This document shows positions 34,103 through 42,742 of a DNA stretch of 64,000 nucleotides, piece after piece. Numbering within the stretch: position 1 is the first letter of the stretch; every line of letters begins with the position of its first letter. The stretch comes from Azophilus sp965220835 (GTDB lineage Bacteria > Pseudomonadota > Gammaproteobacteria > Pseudomonadales > Azotimanducaceae). The position numbers and the translations under genes were made by a program. Below the pieces are notes generated by a model, which saw nothing but the letters and a program-made list of their open reading frames with translations, made no database searches and was not told the origin of the DNA. The stretch is from positions 3,038,001 through 3,102,000 of the forward strand of contig OZ244842.1 in NCBI GenBank assembly GCA_965220835.1, given 5' to 3'.

Positions 34103-35368
34103 ATGGCGATGTATCTGAAAGACCTTAAGGCCAAGCCCGTCAGCGAGCTTGTGGACATGGGCCGCGAACTCGGCCTGGAGAACCTGGCCCGCTCGCGCAA
34201 GCAGGAGGTCATCGCATCCATCGTGCGCAAGCAAGCCAAGGCGGGCGAGGACATCTTCGGCGCGGGCACCTTGGAAATCCTGCAGGACGGCTTCGGCTTC
34301 CTGCGCTCCCCGGACAGTTCCTATCTGGCCGGCCCGGACGACATCTACGTCTCGCCCAGCCAAATTCGCCGCTTCAACCTGCGCACCGGCGACAGCCTGG
34401 CCGGCAAGATTCGGCCCCCCAAGGACGGCGAGCGCTACTTCGCCATGCTCAAGGTTGACGAGATCAACTTCAGCGAGCCGACTTCCAAGAAGCACAAGAT
34501 CCTCTTCGAAAACCTCACTCCCCTCTTTCCGACGGAACGCTTCACCCTCGAGCGCGGCAACGGCAGCACGGAGGACCTGACCGCCCGCACCGTCGATTTG
34601 ATCGCCCCGGTGGGCAAGGGGCAACGGGGCCTGATCGTCTCGCCGCCGAAGGCCGGCAAGACGCTGGTGCTGCAGAACATCGCCCAGTCCATCACCGCCA
34701 ACGATCCGGACGTGGTGCTGATTGTGCTGCTGATCGACGAACGACCCGAGGAAGTGACCGAAATGCAGCGTTCGGTGCGCGGCGAAGTGGTCGCCAGCAC
34801 CTTCGACGAACCGCCGTCCCGGCACGTGCAGGTGGCCGAAATGGTGATCGAGAAGGCCAAGCGGCTGGTGGAGCACAAGAAGGACGTGGTGATCCTGCTC
34901 GATTCGATGACGCGCCTCGCCCGGGCTTACAACACCATCGTCCCCTCATCGGGCAAGGTGCTGACCGGCGGCGTTGACGCCCACGCCCTGGAGCGGCCCA
35001 AGCGCTTCTTCGGCGCGGCCCGCAACATCGAGGAGGGCGGCAGCCTCACCATTCTCGCCACGTCCCTGATCGACACCGGCTCGAAGATGGACGAAGTGAT
35101 CTACGAGGAGTTCAAGGGCACCGGCAACCAAGAACTGCACTTGGAACGCAAAATCGCCGAAAAGCGCGTTTATCCGGCCATCAACATCCGCCGCTCCGGC
35201 ACCCGCCGGGAGGAGCTCATCGTTGATGAGAAGGAGCTGCAAAGCGTGTGGATACTGCGCAAGCTGCTGCACGACATGGACGACTTGGCCGCCATCGAGT
35301 GGCTGATCAACAAGCTCAAGGACACCCGCACCAACGAAGAGTTCTTCAACTCCATGCGGGGTAAGTGA
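34103..35368 (+). CDS. rho: Transcription termination factor Rho
   Basis: A 421-residue hexameric RNA helicase that ends transcription at Rho-dependent sites. The N-terminal helix bundle (LKDLKAKPVSELVDMGREL) and cold-shock-like RNA-binding fold (GFGFLRSPDSSYLAGPDDIYVS) precede the ATPase. The ATPase has Walker A PPKAGKT near 183, Walker B VVILLDSMTRLARAYN, the Q-loop and R-loop regions, and KRVYPAINIRRSGTRREE near the end. The length equals the proteobacterial norm (419 in E. coli). ATG 34103 or 34109 could start translation. Confidence 0.97.
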   Translation: MAMYLKDLKAKPVSELVDMGRELGLENLARSRKQEVIASIVRKQAKAGEDIFGAGTLEILQDGFGFLRSPDSSYLAGPDDIYVSPSQIRRFNLRTGDSLAGKIRPPKDGERYFAMLKVDEINFSEPTSKKHKILFENLTPLFPTERFTLERGNGSTEDLTARTVDLIAPVGKGQRGLIVSPPKAGKTLVLQNIAQSITANDPDVVLIVLLIDERPEEVTEMQRSVRGEVVASTFDEPPSRHVQVAEMVIEKAKRLVEHKKDVVILLDSMTRLARAYNTIVPSSGKVLTGGVDAHALERPKRFFGAARNIEEGGSLTILATSLIDTGSKMDEVIYEEFKGTGNQELHLERKIAEKRVYPAINIRRSGTRREELIVDEKELQSVWILRKLLHDMDDLAAIEWLINKLKDTRTNEEFFNSMRGK

Positions 35369-35421
35369 CAGTCAAAGCAAGGCGCTGCGCACCGTCCGAG
35401 AGGGCGGGACGCCCTCGCTCC

Positions 35422-35493
35422 GGGGAATGGTGTCGATTCGGGGAGTGGCGTCGATTCGGGGAATGGTGTCGATTCGGGGCGTGGCGTCGCTCC
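35422..35493. repeat. 18-bp tandem repeat between rho and hemY
   Basis: Four 18-bp units start at 35422, 35440, 35458 and 35476, each beginning GGGG and containing GGTGTCG or GGCGTCG. A GAGGGC-N5-GCCCTC hairpin (35400-35416) lies immediately before. The rho and hemY genes converge here and there is no gene in the interval. Confidence 0.75.
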
Positions 35494-35525
35494 GGAGGCT
35501 TAAGCCCAATCGTTGCCGCTGAGGC

Positions 35526-36710
35526 TTAGCCGGAACGGCGGGGTAGCGGCAGGTCCGGCAAGCCGTTCGGTGCGCTGGCCGCTTGGGCCAACAGTTCACT
35601 GCCGCGCCGGGTTTTGCCGAGGGCGATCAGCAGGCGTCCGAGTTCCGCACGGCTTTCGTCGTTCGGCCTGCGGCTGAGGCTCGCCTCAAAATACCGCTGC
35701 GCCTTCGGCCAGAACGCATTCATCAGCGCCAGCCGGCCTGCGGCCAGCAACAGCTCGCCGTCATCGGGCCGGTCTTCCAGCCAGCCTTCGGCGGTGGCCA
35801 GCTGATGATCGGGCGACGGCGACTTGATTCGGCCATAGAGATTGACCAAGTCATCGCGCCAAGTGCGGCCCAAAGCCTCTCGAAGCAGGCTCTCCGCGCC
35901 CGCGGCATCGCCCGCTGCCTGCCCGCCCAAGGCGGCGGCCAACGCCAAGTCCGGGTCGTCCTTAAGCGCCTTGGGGCGCTTCTCCCAAACCTGCAGGCCA
36001 TCGGCCGCGGCGAGCCGGCGGCGCCAAGCTTGCCGCTCCATGGCGTTCAGCGCCTCGGCATCCGCCGCACCGGCCTTGCGCAGCGCCGGGGCGAGTTCGA
36101 TCAGCGACTGCCAGTCCTCAAGGGCTTCATGGCAGCGCCACAGACGCTCCAAGACCCTGGGATGCTTGGGGGCCAACGCTTGCAGTTCACCCAACACCGC
36201 CAACGCATCGCGCCACTGCCCCGCCGCCATCCGCAAATCGGCTCCGGCCAAGCCCACTGCCGGGACGGCTTTCGAATCCTGCTGCCGCGCTTGGCTGAGC
36301 AGTGCGTCGCGCTCTTCAAAGGCGCCAGACTGGTGGGCGGCTCGGGCGGCGTTCAAGTAGTTGATGGCCGGGGCGGCCACATCCCCCGCGGCGTTGACCA
36401 GCAAGCGCTTCGCTTGGGGCCAGTCGCCTTCCTCAAGCAGCAGCAGGGCACGGTTGGTCTGCCGTTGCGCACTGCGGGCACGCCAAGCCGTGAACAGGCC
36501 CCTGCCGCGCGCCAAGCGGCCCAACACAAAAAACAGCAGGCGCACTGCCACGTAAGCCGCCACCAGCAACAGCAGGCCGAACCACAGGCTGGTTTCCAGC
36601 ACGGCGCCATCGTAGGCGAGCACCAGATAGCCGGGATCCCGCGCCATGAACAGGCCGAGCAGGCCGCCTACAACGAGAATGGCGCACAGCAGCAGCGCGC
36701 GGCCCTTCAT
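35526..36710 (-). CDS. hemY: HemY, inner-membrane TPR protein of the heme operon
   Basis: A 394-residue protein of the proteobacterial HemY family (unrelated to Bacillus HemY). Two N-terminal membrane helices (LLLCAILVVGGLLGLFMA and LWFGLLLLVAAYVAVRLL) are followed by a periplasmic or cytoplasmic array of TPR-like helices (RALLLLEEGDWPQAKRLL, LLSQARQQDSKAVPAVGLAG). The family is thought to organise late heme-biosynthetic enzymes, with direct activity unproven. Its ATG overlaps the hemX stop (ATGA). It is the last gene of hemC-hemD-hemX-hemY. Confidence 0.9.
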   Translation of the reverse strand: MKGRALLLCAILVVGGLLGLFMARDPGYLVLAYDGAVLETSLWFGLLLLVAAYVAVRLLFFVLGRLARGRGLFTAWRARSAQRQTNRALLLLEEGDWPQAKRLLVNAAGDVAAPAINYLNAARAAHQSGAFEERDALLSQARQQDSKAVPAVGLAGADLRMAAGQWRDALAVLGELQALAPKHPRVLERLWRCHEALEDWQSLIELAPALRKAGAADAEALNAMERQAWRRRLAAADGLQVWEKRPKALKDDPDLALAAALGGQAAGDAAGAESLLREALGRTWRDDLVNLYGRIKSPSPDHQLATAEGWLEDRPDDGELLLAAGRLALMNAFWPKAQRYFEASLSRRPNDESRAELGRLLIALGKTRRGSELLAQAASAPNGLPDLPLPRRSG

Positions 36711-37816
36711 GGGCCGCCTCTGCGCACCTGAACAAGCGCATTCAAGGAGGCGGAGAGATCCGGCAGCTGCAGGTCGAGCTGCACTTGGCCCAATTCCGCC
36801 AACATCTCAAGCGTGGCCTGCACGTCCGGGTCATCTTGGTCCAGATAGCTGCGCACCCATTCCTGGGCCGAGCCGAGGCTTGATTCAAAGACCACCTGGT
36901 CCCGTTTCAGGGCCGCCAGCTGCGCCTGCTCCAGCATGAGGCGCAGGTTCAATTCCAGGTAAACCGACTCCTCCGGGGCCAACAACGGCTTGACGGTGGC
37001 GTCGATGCGCCGAAACTGCAGCAGCTGGCGGAACTCCGCGGCCACCGCCTCGAGAAGGCCGCTAGGCTCGTCAGCAGTTTCGTCCGATTCCGCCAAACGG
37101 TACTGCGGCCTGGCCAAGGCCAGTGCCTCGAGCTGACGCTTAAGCGCATCGAGGCGCAAGTAGAGGCCTTGGACATCGGCGCCCTCAGACCCGGACAGCG
37201 CGAGCAATTCATCGGCCAACGCGGCGCGAACGGGATGCAGAGCGAGATCGTCAAGCACCTCGAGGATGGCGTCGGCCGCCTGCAGCAGGCCCGAAGCGGT
37301 GGCCACGTCCTGCTCCATCAGCAGGCGGTGGTTGGCCACGCGCAGCAGGTACTCCACTTCGGCCAGCTTCCACTCCCGCTCCGACGGCGGGGCCGCTTGG
37401 GCGAGTTGGTTCAGTCGCTCGGTCAGCGCCAAGTCTGCCGCCGCCAGCCGCTCATCGGCCTGCGCGGCCCATTCCGCCTGCGCTTGGCCCAGGCTCTCCT
37501 CGGACAGCCGCAGACTCTCCTCCGTCAGCCGCAGGCGCTCCTCCAACTGCTGCAGGCCATCGCCCAAGGCGGCCCGCTCAGCGGCCGCCTGGGCCAAGCC
37601 TCGGGCCAGCCCGGCGTTCGGATCCAGATAGACCAGCAGAAAGTAGAGATAGCCCACCGCCGCCACCGCACCCAACGCGAACAGAAAGGCAAATGCGGCC
37701 AGCAAGCGCCCGCCCGCCCGGGGGCGCACCCGCGGGCCCACGGGCGCGGCAGCTTGTGTCGGCTCGGCAACAGCCGCTGGCTGATCGGCCGCCTCAGCCA
37801 TCGGTTTTCTGACCAA
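36707..37816 (-). CDS. hemX: HemX, membrane protein of the heme operon
   Basis: A 369-residue protein. A short Pro/Ala-rich N-terminus leads to one transmembrane helix (LLAAFAFLFALGAVAAVGYLYF, about 39-60). A coiled-coil stretch (ERLRLTEESLRLSEESLGQAQ, about 90-130) and a helical domain with WKLAEVEYLLRVANHRLLMEQD follow. That last block is the family signature. It is often annotated as uroporphyrinogen-III C-methyltransferase, but it lacks the SAM-dependent methyltransferase fold, so that name is misleading. It lies between hemD and hemY. Confidence 0.9.
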   Translation of the reverse strand: MVRKPMAEAADQPAAVAEPTQAAAPVGPRVRPRAGGRLLAAFAFLFALGAVAAVGYLYFLLVYLDPNAGLARGLAQAAAERAALGDGLQQLEERLRLTEESLRLSEESLGQAQAEWAAQADERLAAADLALTERLNQLAQAAPPSEREWKLAEVEYLLRVANHRLLMEQDVATASGLLQAADAILEVLDDLALHPVRAALADELLALSGSEGADVQGLYLRLDALKRQLEALALARPQYRLAESDETADEPSGLLEAVAAEFRQLLQFRRIDATVKPLLAPEESVYLELNLRLMLEQAQLAALKRDQVVFESSLGSAQEWVRSYLDQDDPDVQATLEMLAELGQVQLDLQLPDLSASLNALVQVRRGGP

Positions 37817-37835
37817 ACATCAGGCTCTGTCAACC

Positions 37836-38519
37836 CTAAATCAAGCAATCCCGTTGTGCGGCGCGCAAGGCGGCGAGCACGGCTTTTGCATCGGCGCCGG
37901 CGCATTCGATAACGTTGGCCAAGCCCAATTCCACGCCGAGTGCGCCGACCCGTGCCGAAGGCACCAAGACCGGCAGCTCCGGCGCGCCGCCTGCGGCGAA
38001 CCATACTCTCGCCGCCTGCCGGAATCCATCGCCACTTGATGCGACCGCAGCCTTGATTGCCGCGCAATCCACCGCAGGGAAGGCCGGCACCCGCCGATAG
38101 ACCTCCAGGCGCGTCACGTCAGCGCCGCGGCGCGCAAGGCCAGGGCCAAGAACATTGCGCCCGCCCACCCCACTCACCAGAAGCACGCGCTGAGCCGCCA
38201 AGTCCGGCAAGTGGGCCAGCAGGCCCTCACTGGACTCCACCACCGCGGCAGTCGATTCAATGCCGGATTCGAGCAGGGCTTGCCGGGTGCGGCGGCCCAC
38301 GGCAAAGGCTCGCCGGAAACGTCCCTGCACCGTTTGCGCGGCCAAACGCACGCCGTGGGTGGACAGGAAAACGGCTAAGTCGAAGCGACCCGGGGGCGGT
38401 GCGAAAGCCAAGGGTTCGATGTGAAGGACCGGTGCCTTGAACGGCTTGAAGCCCGCCGCTTCAAGGCTTTCGGCCAACGCCGTAGCCCCCGGTTCGGAGC
38501 GCGTGACCCAGATGCTCAC
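37836..38519 (-). CDS. hemD: Uroporphyrinogen-III synthase
   Basis: A 227-residue enzyme that cyclises hydroxymethylbilane and inverts ring D. HemD proteins diverge strongly, but WVTRSEPGATALAESLEAAGFKPFKAPVLHIEPL at the start is typical. So are FLSTHGVRLAAQ, AVGRRTRQALLESG, RVLLVSGVGGRNVL and LEVYRRVP. The frame is open to 38573, and GTG 38519 gives the conserved beginning. It lies between hemC (168 bases upstream) and hemX, the classic order. Confidence 0.9.
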   Translation of the reverse strand: MSIWVTRSEPGATALAESLEAAGFKPFKAPVLHIEPLAFAPPPGRFDLAVFLSTHGVRLAAQTVQGRFRRAFAVGRRTRQALLESGIESTAAVVESSEGLLAHLPDLAAQRVLLVSGVGGRNVLGPGLARRGADVTRLEVYRRVPAFPAVDCAAIKAAVASSGDGFRQAARVWFAAGGAPELPVLVPSARVGALGVELGLANVIECAGADAKAVLAALRAAQRDCLI

Positions 38520-38687
38520 TAGGGCGCCGCGCTGCCATTGGATTGAAATTCGCGAACGCCGGACTTCGCCCACAAGCTGCGGTTTGCACGTTTGCGGACG
38601 GCCCTTCTCAACTTGCCAGCAGCATTTCGGCCACCATGTGTTTCGCGAGGCCCAAGCGCGTTTCCGGCACAGTCCACTAGCGCTCCA

Positions 38688-39599
38688 TCAAGCTCTCAGC
38701 TGTTCCAACAGATCCGCCGCGCCCAGGGCGTTCAGGTCAGCGACCACCGCGCCGACCACTGCCTCCACCGACGGGTGCGACGCCTCCGCCCTGAGCAGGG
38801 CTTTGCCGTCCGCGGAAGCCAACAGGGCGCGCAGCCAAACTCGATCTTCTTGAAGTTCCGCGTAGGCCGCCATCGGCAGGCTGCAATCCGCACCCAAGGC
38901 GGCGCTGACACCGCGTTCCGCCGTCACGCAGGCGGCGGTTGCCGGATCATGCAACGGCGCGAGCAAACTCATGATGCGTTCGTTGCCTTCCAAGCACTCG
39001 ATGCCCAGTGCGCCCTGCCCCGCTGCCGGCAGGCAGCGGGCAACGCTGATCGCCTCATCGGCCCGGTCCGCCCAACCCAATCGGCTTAGGCCGGCCATCG
39101 CCAGCATGATGGCGTCATAGTCGCCGGCATCGAGCTTGGCCAGCCGCGTGTCCACATTGCCGCGAATGGGCCGCACCTCCAAGTCCGGACGCGTTGCCAG
39201 AATCTGCGCCTGCCGCCGCAGGCTTGAGGAGCCGACCACAGCCCCGGAACGGATGTGGTCAAGGCCTCCGTGGGGGCTGATCCAAGCGTCGCGCACGTCC
39301 TGCCGATAGGCAATGACGGGCAGGGCGAAGCCTTCCGTCAACAGCGCCGGCACGTCCTTCATGGAATGCACGGCCAAGTCCGCGTCCCCGCGCAGCAGGG
39401 CGGCCTCCAGCTCATTGACGAACAGCCCCTTGCCGCCCGCTTCGCTCAAAGGTGCGTCAAGCCAGCGGTCGCCGGCGGTGGACAGGCCCACCAGCGCCAC
39501 TTCAAGCCCTGGGTGGGCACGCTCCAACTCCCCCTTGATGAAGGTCGCCTGCCAAACGGCGAGCTTGCTCTTGCGGGTGGCGATGCGAACGTCAGCCAT
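38688..39599 (-). CDS. hemC: Porphobilinogen deaminase (hydroxymethylbilane synthase)
   Basis: A 303-residue enzyme that polymerises four porphobilinogens. The start is MADVRIATRKSKLAVWQA. VGLSTAGDRWLD, GGKGLFVNELEAALL, AVHSMKDVPALL (catalytic Asp region) and SSSLRRQAQ are all present. The dipyrromethane-binding Cys is in GADCSLPMAAYAE. ATG 39599 is preferred over 39608, and it overlaps the end of the LytTR gene by 8 bases. This linkage also occurs in Pseudomonas, where algR precedes hemC. Confidence 0.97.
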   Translation of the reverse strand: MADVRIATRKSKLAVWQATFIKGELERAHPGLEVALVGLSTAGDRWLDAPLSEAGGKGLFVNELEAALLRGDADLAVHSMKDVPALLTEGFALPVIAYRQDVRDAWISPHGGLDHIRSGAVVGSSSLRRQAQILATRPDLEVRPIRGNVDTRLAKLDAGDYDAIMLAMAGLSRLGWADRADEAISVARCLPAAGQGALGIECLEGNERIMSLLAPLHDPATAACVTAERGVSAALGADCSLPMAAYAELQEDRVWLRALLASADGKALLRAEASHPSVEAVVGAVVADLNALGAADLLEQLRA

Positions 39600-40083
39600 G
39601 GGCAGCAATGCGCCGAGAAGGCCCGCTTGGGTGTGACGGGCCGCCTTCCGCGCGCCTTGGTTGGGGCTTTCCCCCCGCGGGGGGCGAGACTAGCGGGCGC
39701 GCTTGGCGCAGCCCAAGGGCATCGCCACTTCGCGTTGATGCGGCCAAGGCTTCGATGCGGCGCCGCACCCCTGGCACCAGACGCCGGCTCACTGGGATGC
39801 GCCGTTCGACGCCGGCCAAGCGCAGCTGATAGCGTCGCGATGCTTGGCGCTCCAAGCCCTCGATGAACCCAACGCTGACCAAGGCGTTGCGATGGACGCG
39901 CAGAAAGGCGTTGGCGAACTCCGCCTCAAGGTCGCGCAGTGAATCGGTAATGATGGTTTCCCCCTTGCCGTGGAAGGCTGTGACGTACTTTTGGTGCGCT
40001 AGGAAGCAACGTACATCCATAACGGGCACTAACTCAATGCCACGCATCGATTTGGCGGCGATTTGGCTGCGCATGGCGCTCAC
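39592..40083 (-). CDS. LytTR DNA-binding protein, AlgR-like without receiver domain
   Basis: A 163-residue protein consisting of a LytTR DNA-binding domain (about 15-110) plus an unstructured Pro/Gly/Arg tail. MRGIELVPVMDVRCFLAHQKYVTAFH, LEAEFANAFLRVHRNALVSVGFIEGLER and PVSRRLVPGVRRRI align with the C-terminal half of AlgR. The phospho-receiver half (about 110 residues with the Asp) is absent. The sensor gene algZ, normally between argH and algR, is also gone, and argH starts only 43 bases away on the other strand. It may be a phosphorylation-independent regulator or a decaying remnant. The intact domain and good start favour a functional protein. Confidence 0.8.
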   Translation of the reverse strand: MSAMRSQIAAKSMRGIELVPVMDVRCFLAHQKYVTAFHGKGETIITDSLRDLEAEFANAFLRVHRNALVSVGFIEGLERQASRRYQLRLAGVERRIPVSRRLVPGVRRRIEALAASTRSGDALGLRQARPLVSPPAGGKPQPRRAEGGPSHPSGPSRRIAAHG

Positions 40084-40114
40084 GGTTGTTTCATCGCGGG
40101 CCAGCCCTTGCCGC

Positions 40115-40120
40115 TATAAT
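40115..40120 (+). promoter_or_regulatory. Consensus -10 box giving a possibly leaderless argH mRNA
   Basis: A perfect TATAAT ends at 40120. Counting its last base as -7 places +1 at 40127, exactly the A of the argH ATG, so the transcript would have no leader. No good -35 is seen at the standard distance, and no ribosome site lies before the ATG. Confidence 0.45.
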
Positions 40121-40126
40121 TCATCC

Positions 40127-41539
40127 ATGACCCGTTCATCTAAAGACCGTGGGGCCAAACTGCTGCACGGCCGCATTCTGGAAGACACCGATCAGTTCGT
40201 GGCGGCGTTCACGGCCTCGGTGTCTTTTGACAAGCGCCTTTACCGCCATGACATTCGCGGCTCGGTGGCTCATTGCCGCATGCTGGCCCATGTGGGCGTT
40301 CTGTCCGCTGCCGAGGCTGAGCAGATACAGGACGGGCTTGCGCAGATTGAAAACGAGATTGAGGGCGGCGAGTTCCAGTGGCAAACCGGGCTTGAAGACG
40401 TGCACATGAACATCGAGCACCGGCTGATCGAGCTGATCGGCGAGACCGGCAAGAAGCTGCACACGGCCCGTTCGCGCAACGACCAGGTGGCCACGGACCT
40501 GCGCCTGTACCTGCGTGACGAGATCGATGGGCTGCTGGCCTTGGAGAACGCCTTGGCCAGCGCCTTGCTCGACCTTGCGGAACGCTATCGCGAAGCCGTG
40601 ATGCCCGGCTACACCCATCTGCAGGCGGCGCAACCCATCAGCTTCGGCCACCACCTGCTGGCTTGGTTCGAGATGCTGCTGCGCGACCGCGACCGCCTTG
40701 TGGACTGCCGCCGCCGGGTCAACCAAATGCCGCTCGGCGCCGCCGCCTTGGCGGGCACCACCTTCCCCATCGACCGGCACTTCACCGCCCGGGAGCTCGG
40801 CTTTGAAGGCGTGGCCGCCAACTCGCTGGACGCGGTGAGCGACCGGGACTTCGCCATTGAGTTCACCGCCGCCGCCGCCTTGACCATGATGCACTTGAGC
40901 CGCTGGTGCGAGGAGCTGGTGCTCTGGACCAGCCAGCCGTTCGCCTTCGTGTCCTTGCCGGACCGGTTTTGCACCGGTTCCAGCATCATGCCGCAAAAGA
41001 AGAACCCGGACGTGCCGGAACTGGTGCGGGGCAAGGCCGGCCGCGTGTTCGGCGACCTGACCGCCTTGCTGACCCTGATGAAGAGCCAGCCGTTGGCCTA
41101 CAACAAGGACAACCAAGAGGACAAGGAACCGTTGTTCGACGCCGTGGACACCCTGAAGGACTGCCTCACCGCGATGCTGGGCCTGCTGCCGCACATCGAG
41201 GCGGACACCGATGCCATGGCTCAAGCCGCCCGGCAGGGGTTCACTACGGCGACGGACTTCGCCGACTACCTCGTGCGCCTGGGCGCACCTTTCCGCGACG
41301 CCCACGCGGCCGTGGGCAAGGCCGTGGCCTACGCCGTGGAGCACGGCATTGAACTGGACGAAATCCCCTTGGCGCAACTCAAGACGCTGGCCGGCGAGCG
41401 AGTGCAGGCGGACGTGTTTGACGTATTGACGGTGGAAGGCTCCTTGGCGGCCCGCGGCCATGTCGGCGGCGCAGCCCCAGCGGCCACCGCCCAAGCCATC
41501 AAGGCGGGCCGCGAACGCATCGCGGCGGCCAGCCTCTAA
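40127..41539 (+). CDS. argH: Argininosuccinate lyase
   Basis: A 470-residue homotetrameric lyase that splits argininosuccinate into arginine and fumarate. GGEFQWQTGLEDVHMNIEHRL, LHTARSRNDQVATDLRLYLRDE, MPGYTHLQAAQPISFGHHL (catalytic His) and the signature loop GSSIMPQKKNPD are all present. ATG 40127 gives the standard start. The open frame extends upstream to 39863 only because the antisense LytTR gene keeps it free of stops. It is divergent from the LytTR-hemC operon and followed by a phosphoesterase 15 bases later. Confidence 0.97.
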   Translation: MTRSSKDRGAKLLHGRILEDTDQFVAAFTASVSFDKRLYRHDIRGSVAHCRMLAHVGVLSAAEAEQIQDGLAQIENEIEGGEFQWQTGLEDVHMNIEHRLIELIGETGKKLHTARSRNDQVATDLRLYLRDEIDGLLALENALASALLDLAERYREAVMPGYTHLQAAQPISFGHHLLAWFEMLLRDRDRLVDCRRRVNQMPLGAAALAGTTFPIDRHFTARELGFEGVAANSLDAVSDRDFAIEFTAAAALTMMHLSRWCEELVLWTSQPFAFVSLPDRFCTGSSIMPQKKNPDVPELVRGKAGRVFGDLTALLTLMKSQPLAYNKDNQEDKEPLFDAVDTLKDCLTAMLGLLPHIEADTDAMAQAARQGFTTATDFADYLVRLGAPFRDAHAAVGKAVAYAVEHGIELDEIPLAQLKTLAGERVQADVFDVLTVEGSLAARGHVGGAAPAATAQAIKAGRERIAAASL

Positions 41540-41554
41540 CCGCCTGGACCACTC

Positions 41555-42304
41555 ATGACCAATGAACACCCCAACGCCGACTTGGCCGTGGCACAGGCCG
41601 CGTACCGAGCGCATCTTGAAGCCGCAGCCGCCGGCCGCGCCGGCGATGGCCGGCACGGCCGCAAGGTGTTCCGCGCCATGCTGCGCGCCATGGACGCCCT
41701 GCCCGCCCGCCGCATGGCCCCGGACATGGAAAACGAGCAAAGCACCGTTTGGGTGTGGTCGGACTTGCACTTCGGCCATGAGAACATCATTCGCTACACC
41801 AACCGGCCATTCGCGGACGCATCCGCCATGGACGCTCAGCTCTACGCCAACTGGGCGAGCACGGTCGGGCCCCAGGACGCCTTGCTGTTCGTCGGCGACG
41901 TGGCAATGAGCCGGGCGGTCAGCGAGGCCACGTGGTCGCGCATTCGCCACAGCGCCGGGCGCACCAAGCGGCTGGTGGTGGGCAACCATGACTTGACCGG
42001 CTCCGGCGAGCTGCGGGTGGATGGCTTCGATGACATCTGCTCCTTGCTGTACGCCCCCGGGGACCCGCCGCTGCTGTTCACGCACATGCCGATGTTCGAA
42101 GTGCCCGAAGGTTGGGTGAACGTTCACGGCCACACCCACGCCTCCCCCGTTACTTGCTCCCCGCACATCAATGTGTCCGTTGAGCACATTCGCTACTGCC
42201 CCCTGGCGCTGCCCCGCATTCGCGCCCTGGCCAAGGCACTGGCCCAAGCGCACTACCCTGCCGGCAGCACCACGTTGGAGCGCATTGAAAGCTTGGAAGG
42301 CTGA
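41555..42304 (+). CDS. Calcineurin-like metallophosphoesterase
   Basis: A 249-residue protein with the complete metallophosphoesterase motif set: SDLHFGHENI, GDVAMS, GNHDLTG, FTHMPM and GHTHASP. Together they bind a di-metal centre. It resembles small phage- and plasmid-type phosphoesterases that start VWVWSDLHFGH. The first 60 residues are an Ala/Arg-rich extension, so ATG 41710 or 41728 might also start translation. It follows argH closely. The substrate is unknown. Confidence 0.85.
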   Translation: MTNEHPNADLAVAQAAYRAHLEAAAAGRAGDGRHGRKVFRAMLRAMDALPARRMAPDMENEQSTVWVWSDLHFGHENIIRYTNRPFADASAMDAQLYANWASTVGPQDALLFVGDVAMSRAVSEATWSRIRHSAGRTKRLVVGNHDLTGSGELRVDGFDDICSLLYAPGDPPLLFTHMPMFEVPEGWVNVHGHTHASPVTCSPHINVSVEHIRYCPLALPRIRALAKALAQAHYPAGSTTLERIESLEG

Positions 42305-42713
42305 CCAAAAGACCATGCCGTTGCGCCTCGCCGTAATCGCCGCCTCCGTGTGCGGGTTCAACAACACGCTCCCAGTTACGAGCCAGCGAACCTCCAACGA
42401 AACCAAGATGCGCTGAGGCTTTCCCCAGCGTTGCCTTAAGCCCGCATTATTGGAAGCTCTCCGGGCGCTGTGAACCCGTCTTACAGAAACCAACAGACAT
42501 CTCGCACAGCAATTGGTGATCTTGTCTCAATGACGATATCAATTTGATATCAGTTTCTTATCAACAGGACTGGCCTACTCGCTCGCGAGAGCCCTGCATC
42601 GGAACCCGCCACCAACCTGCAGCGGCTAGGCGACGCTATATCTGTTGCCGGGGCCGCACCTCCGCGCAACCATCGAACGGCTCCACGGCCCAACCCGACG
42701 CTGTGCGTTTTTT
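42305..42713 (+). other. Region upstream of the AAA ATPase gene, with repeat-like operator
   Basis: No gene is seen. It contains GATATCAATTTGATATC (42535-42551, perfect 7-bp arms) followed by further TTATCA, a cluster of TGATATCA-like half-sites that could bind a regulator of the downstream gene. A degenerate member of the palindromic repeat family may lie at 42375-42405. Confidence 0.4.
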
Positions 42714-42742
42714 CGTTCATGCTAGGATGATTCGCATGAACG
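42714..42742 (+). promoter_or_regulatory. Hairpin covering the start of the AAA ATPase gene
   Basis: CGTTCATG (42714-42721) and CATGAACG (42735-42742) are perfect 8-bp arms around a 13-base loop holding the AGGA ribosome site. The start codon ATG 42736 is inside the 3' arm. Such a structure could hide the ribosome site. Confidence 0.45.

Noticed and set aside
40136..42493. 785-residue minus-strand open frame opposite argH and the phosphoesterase
   Set aside because: It has His/Gly/Gln-rich low-complexity composition typical of antisense reading in high-GC DNA, and the plus-strand genes are firmly identified.
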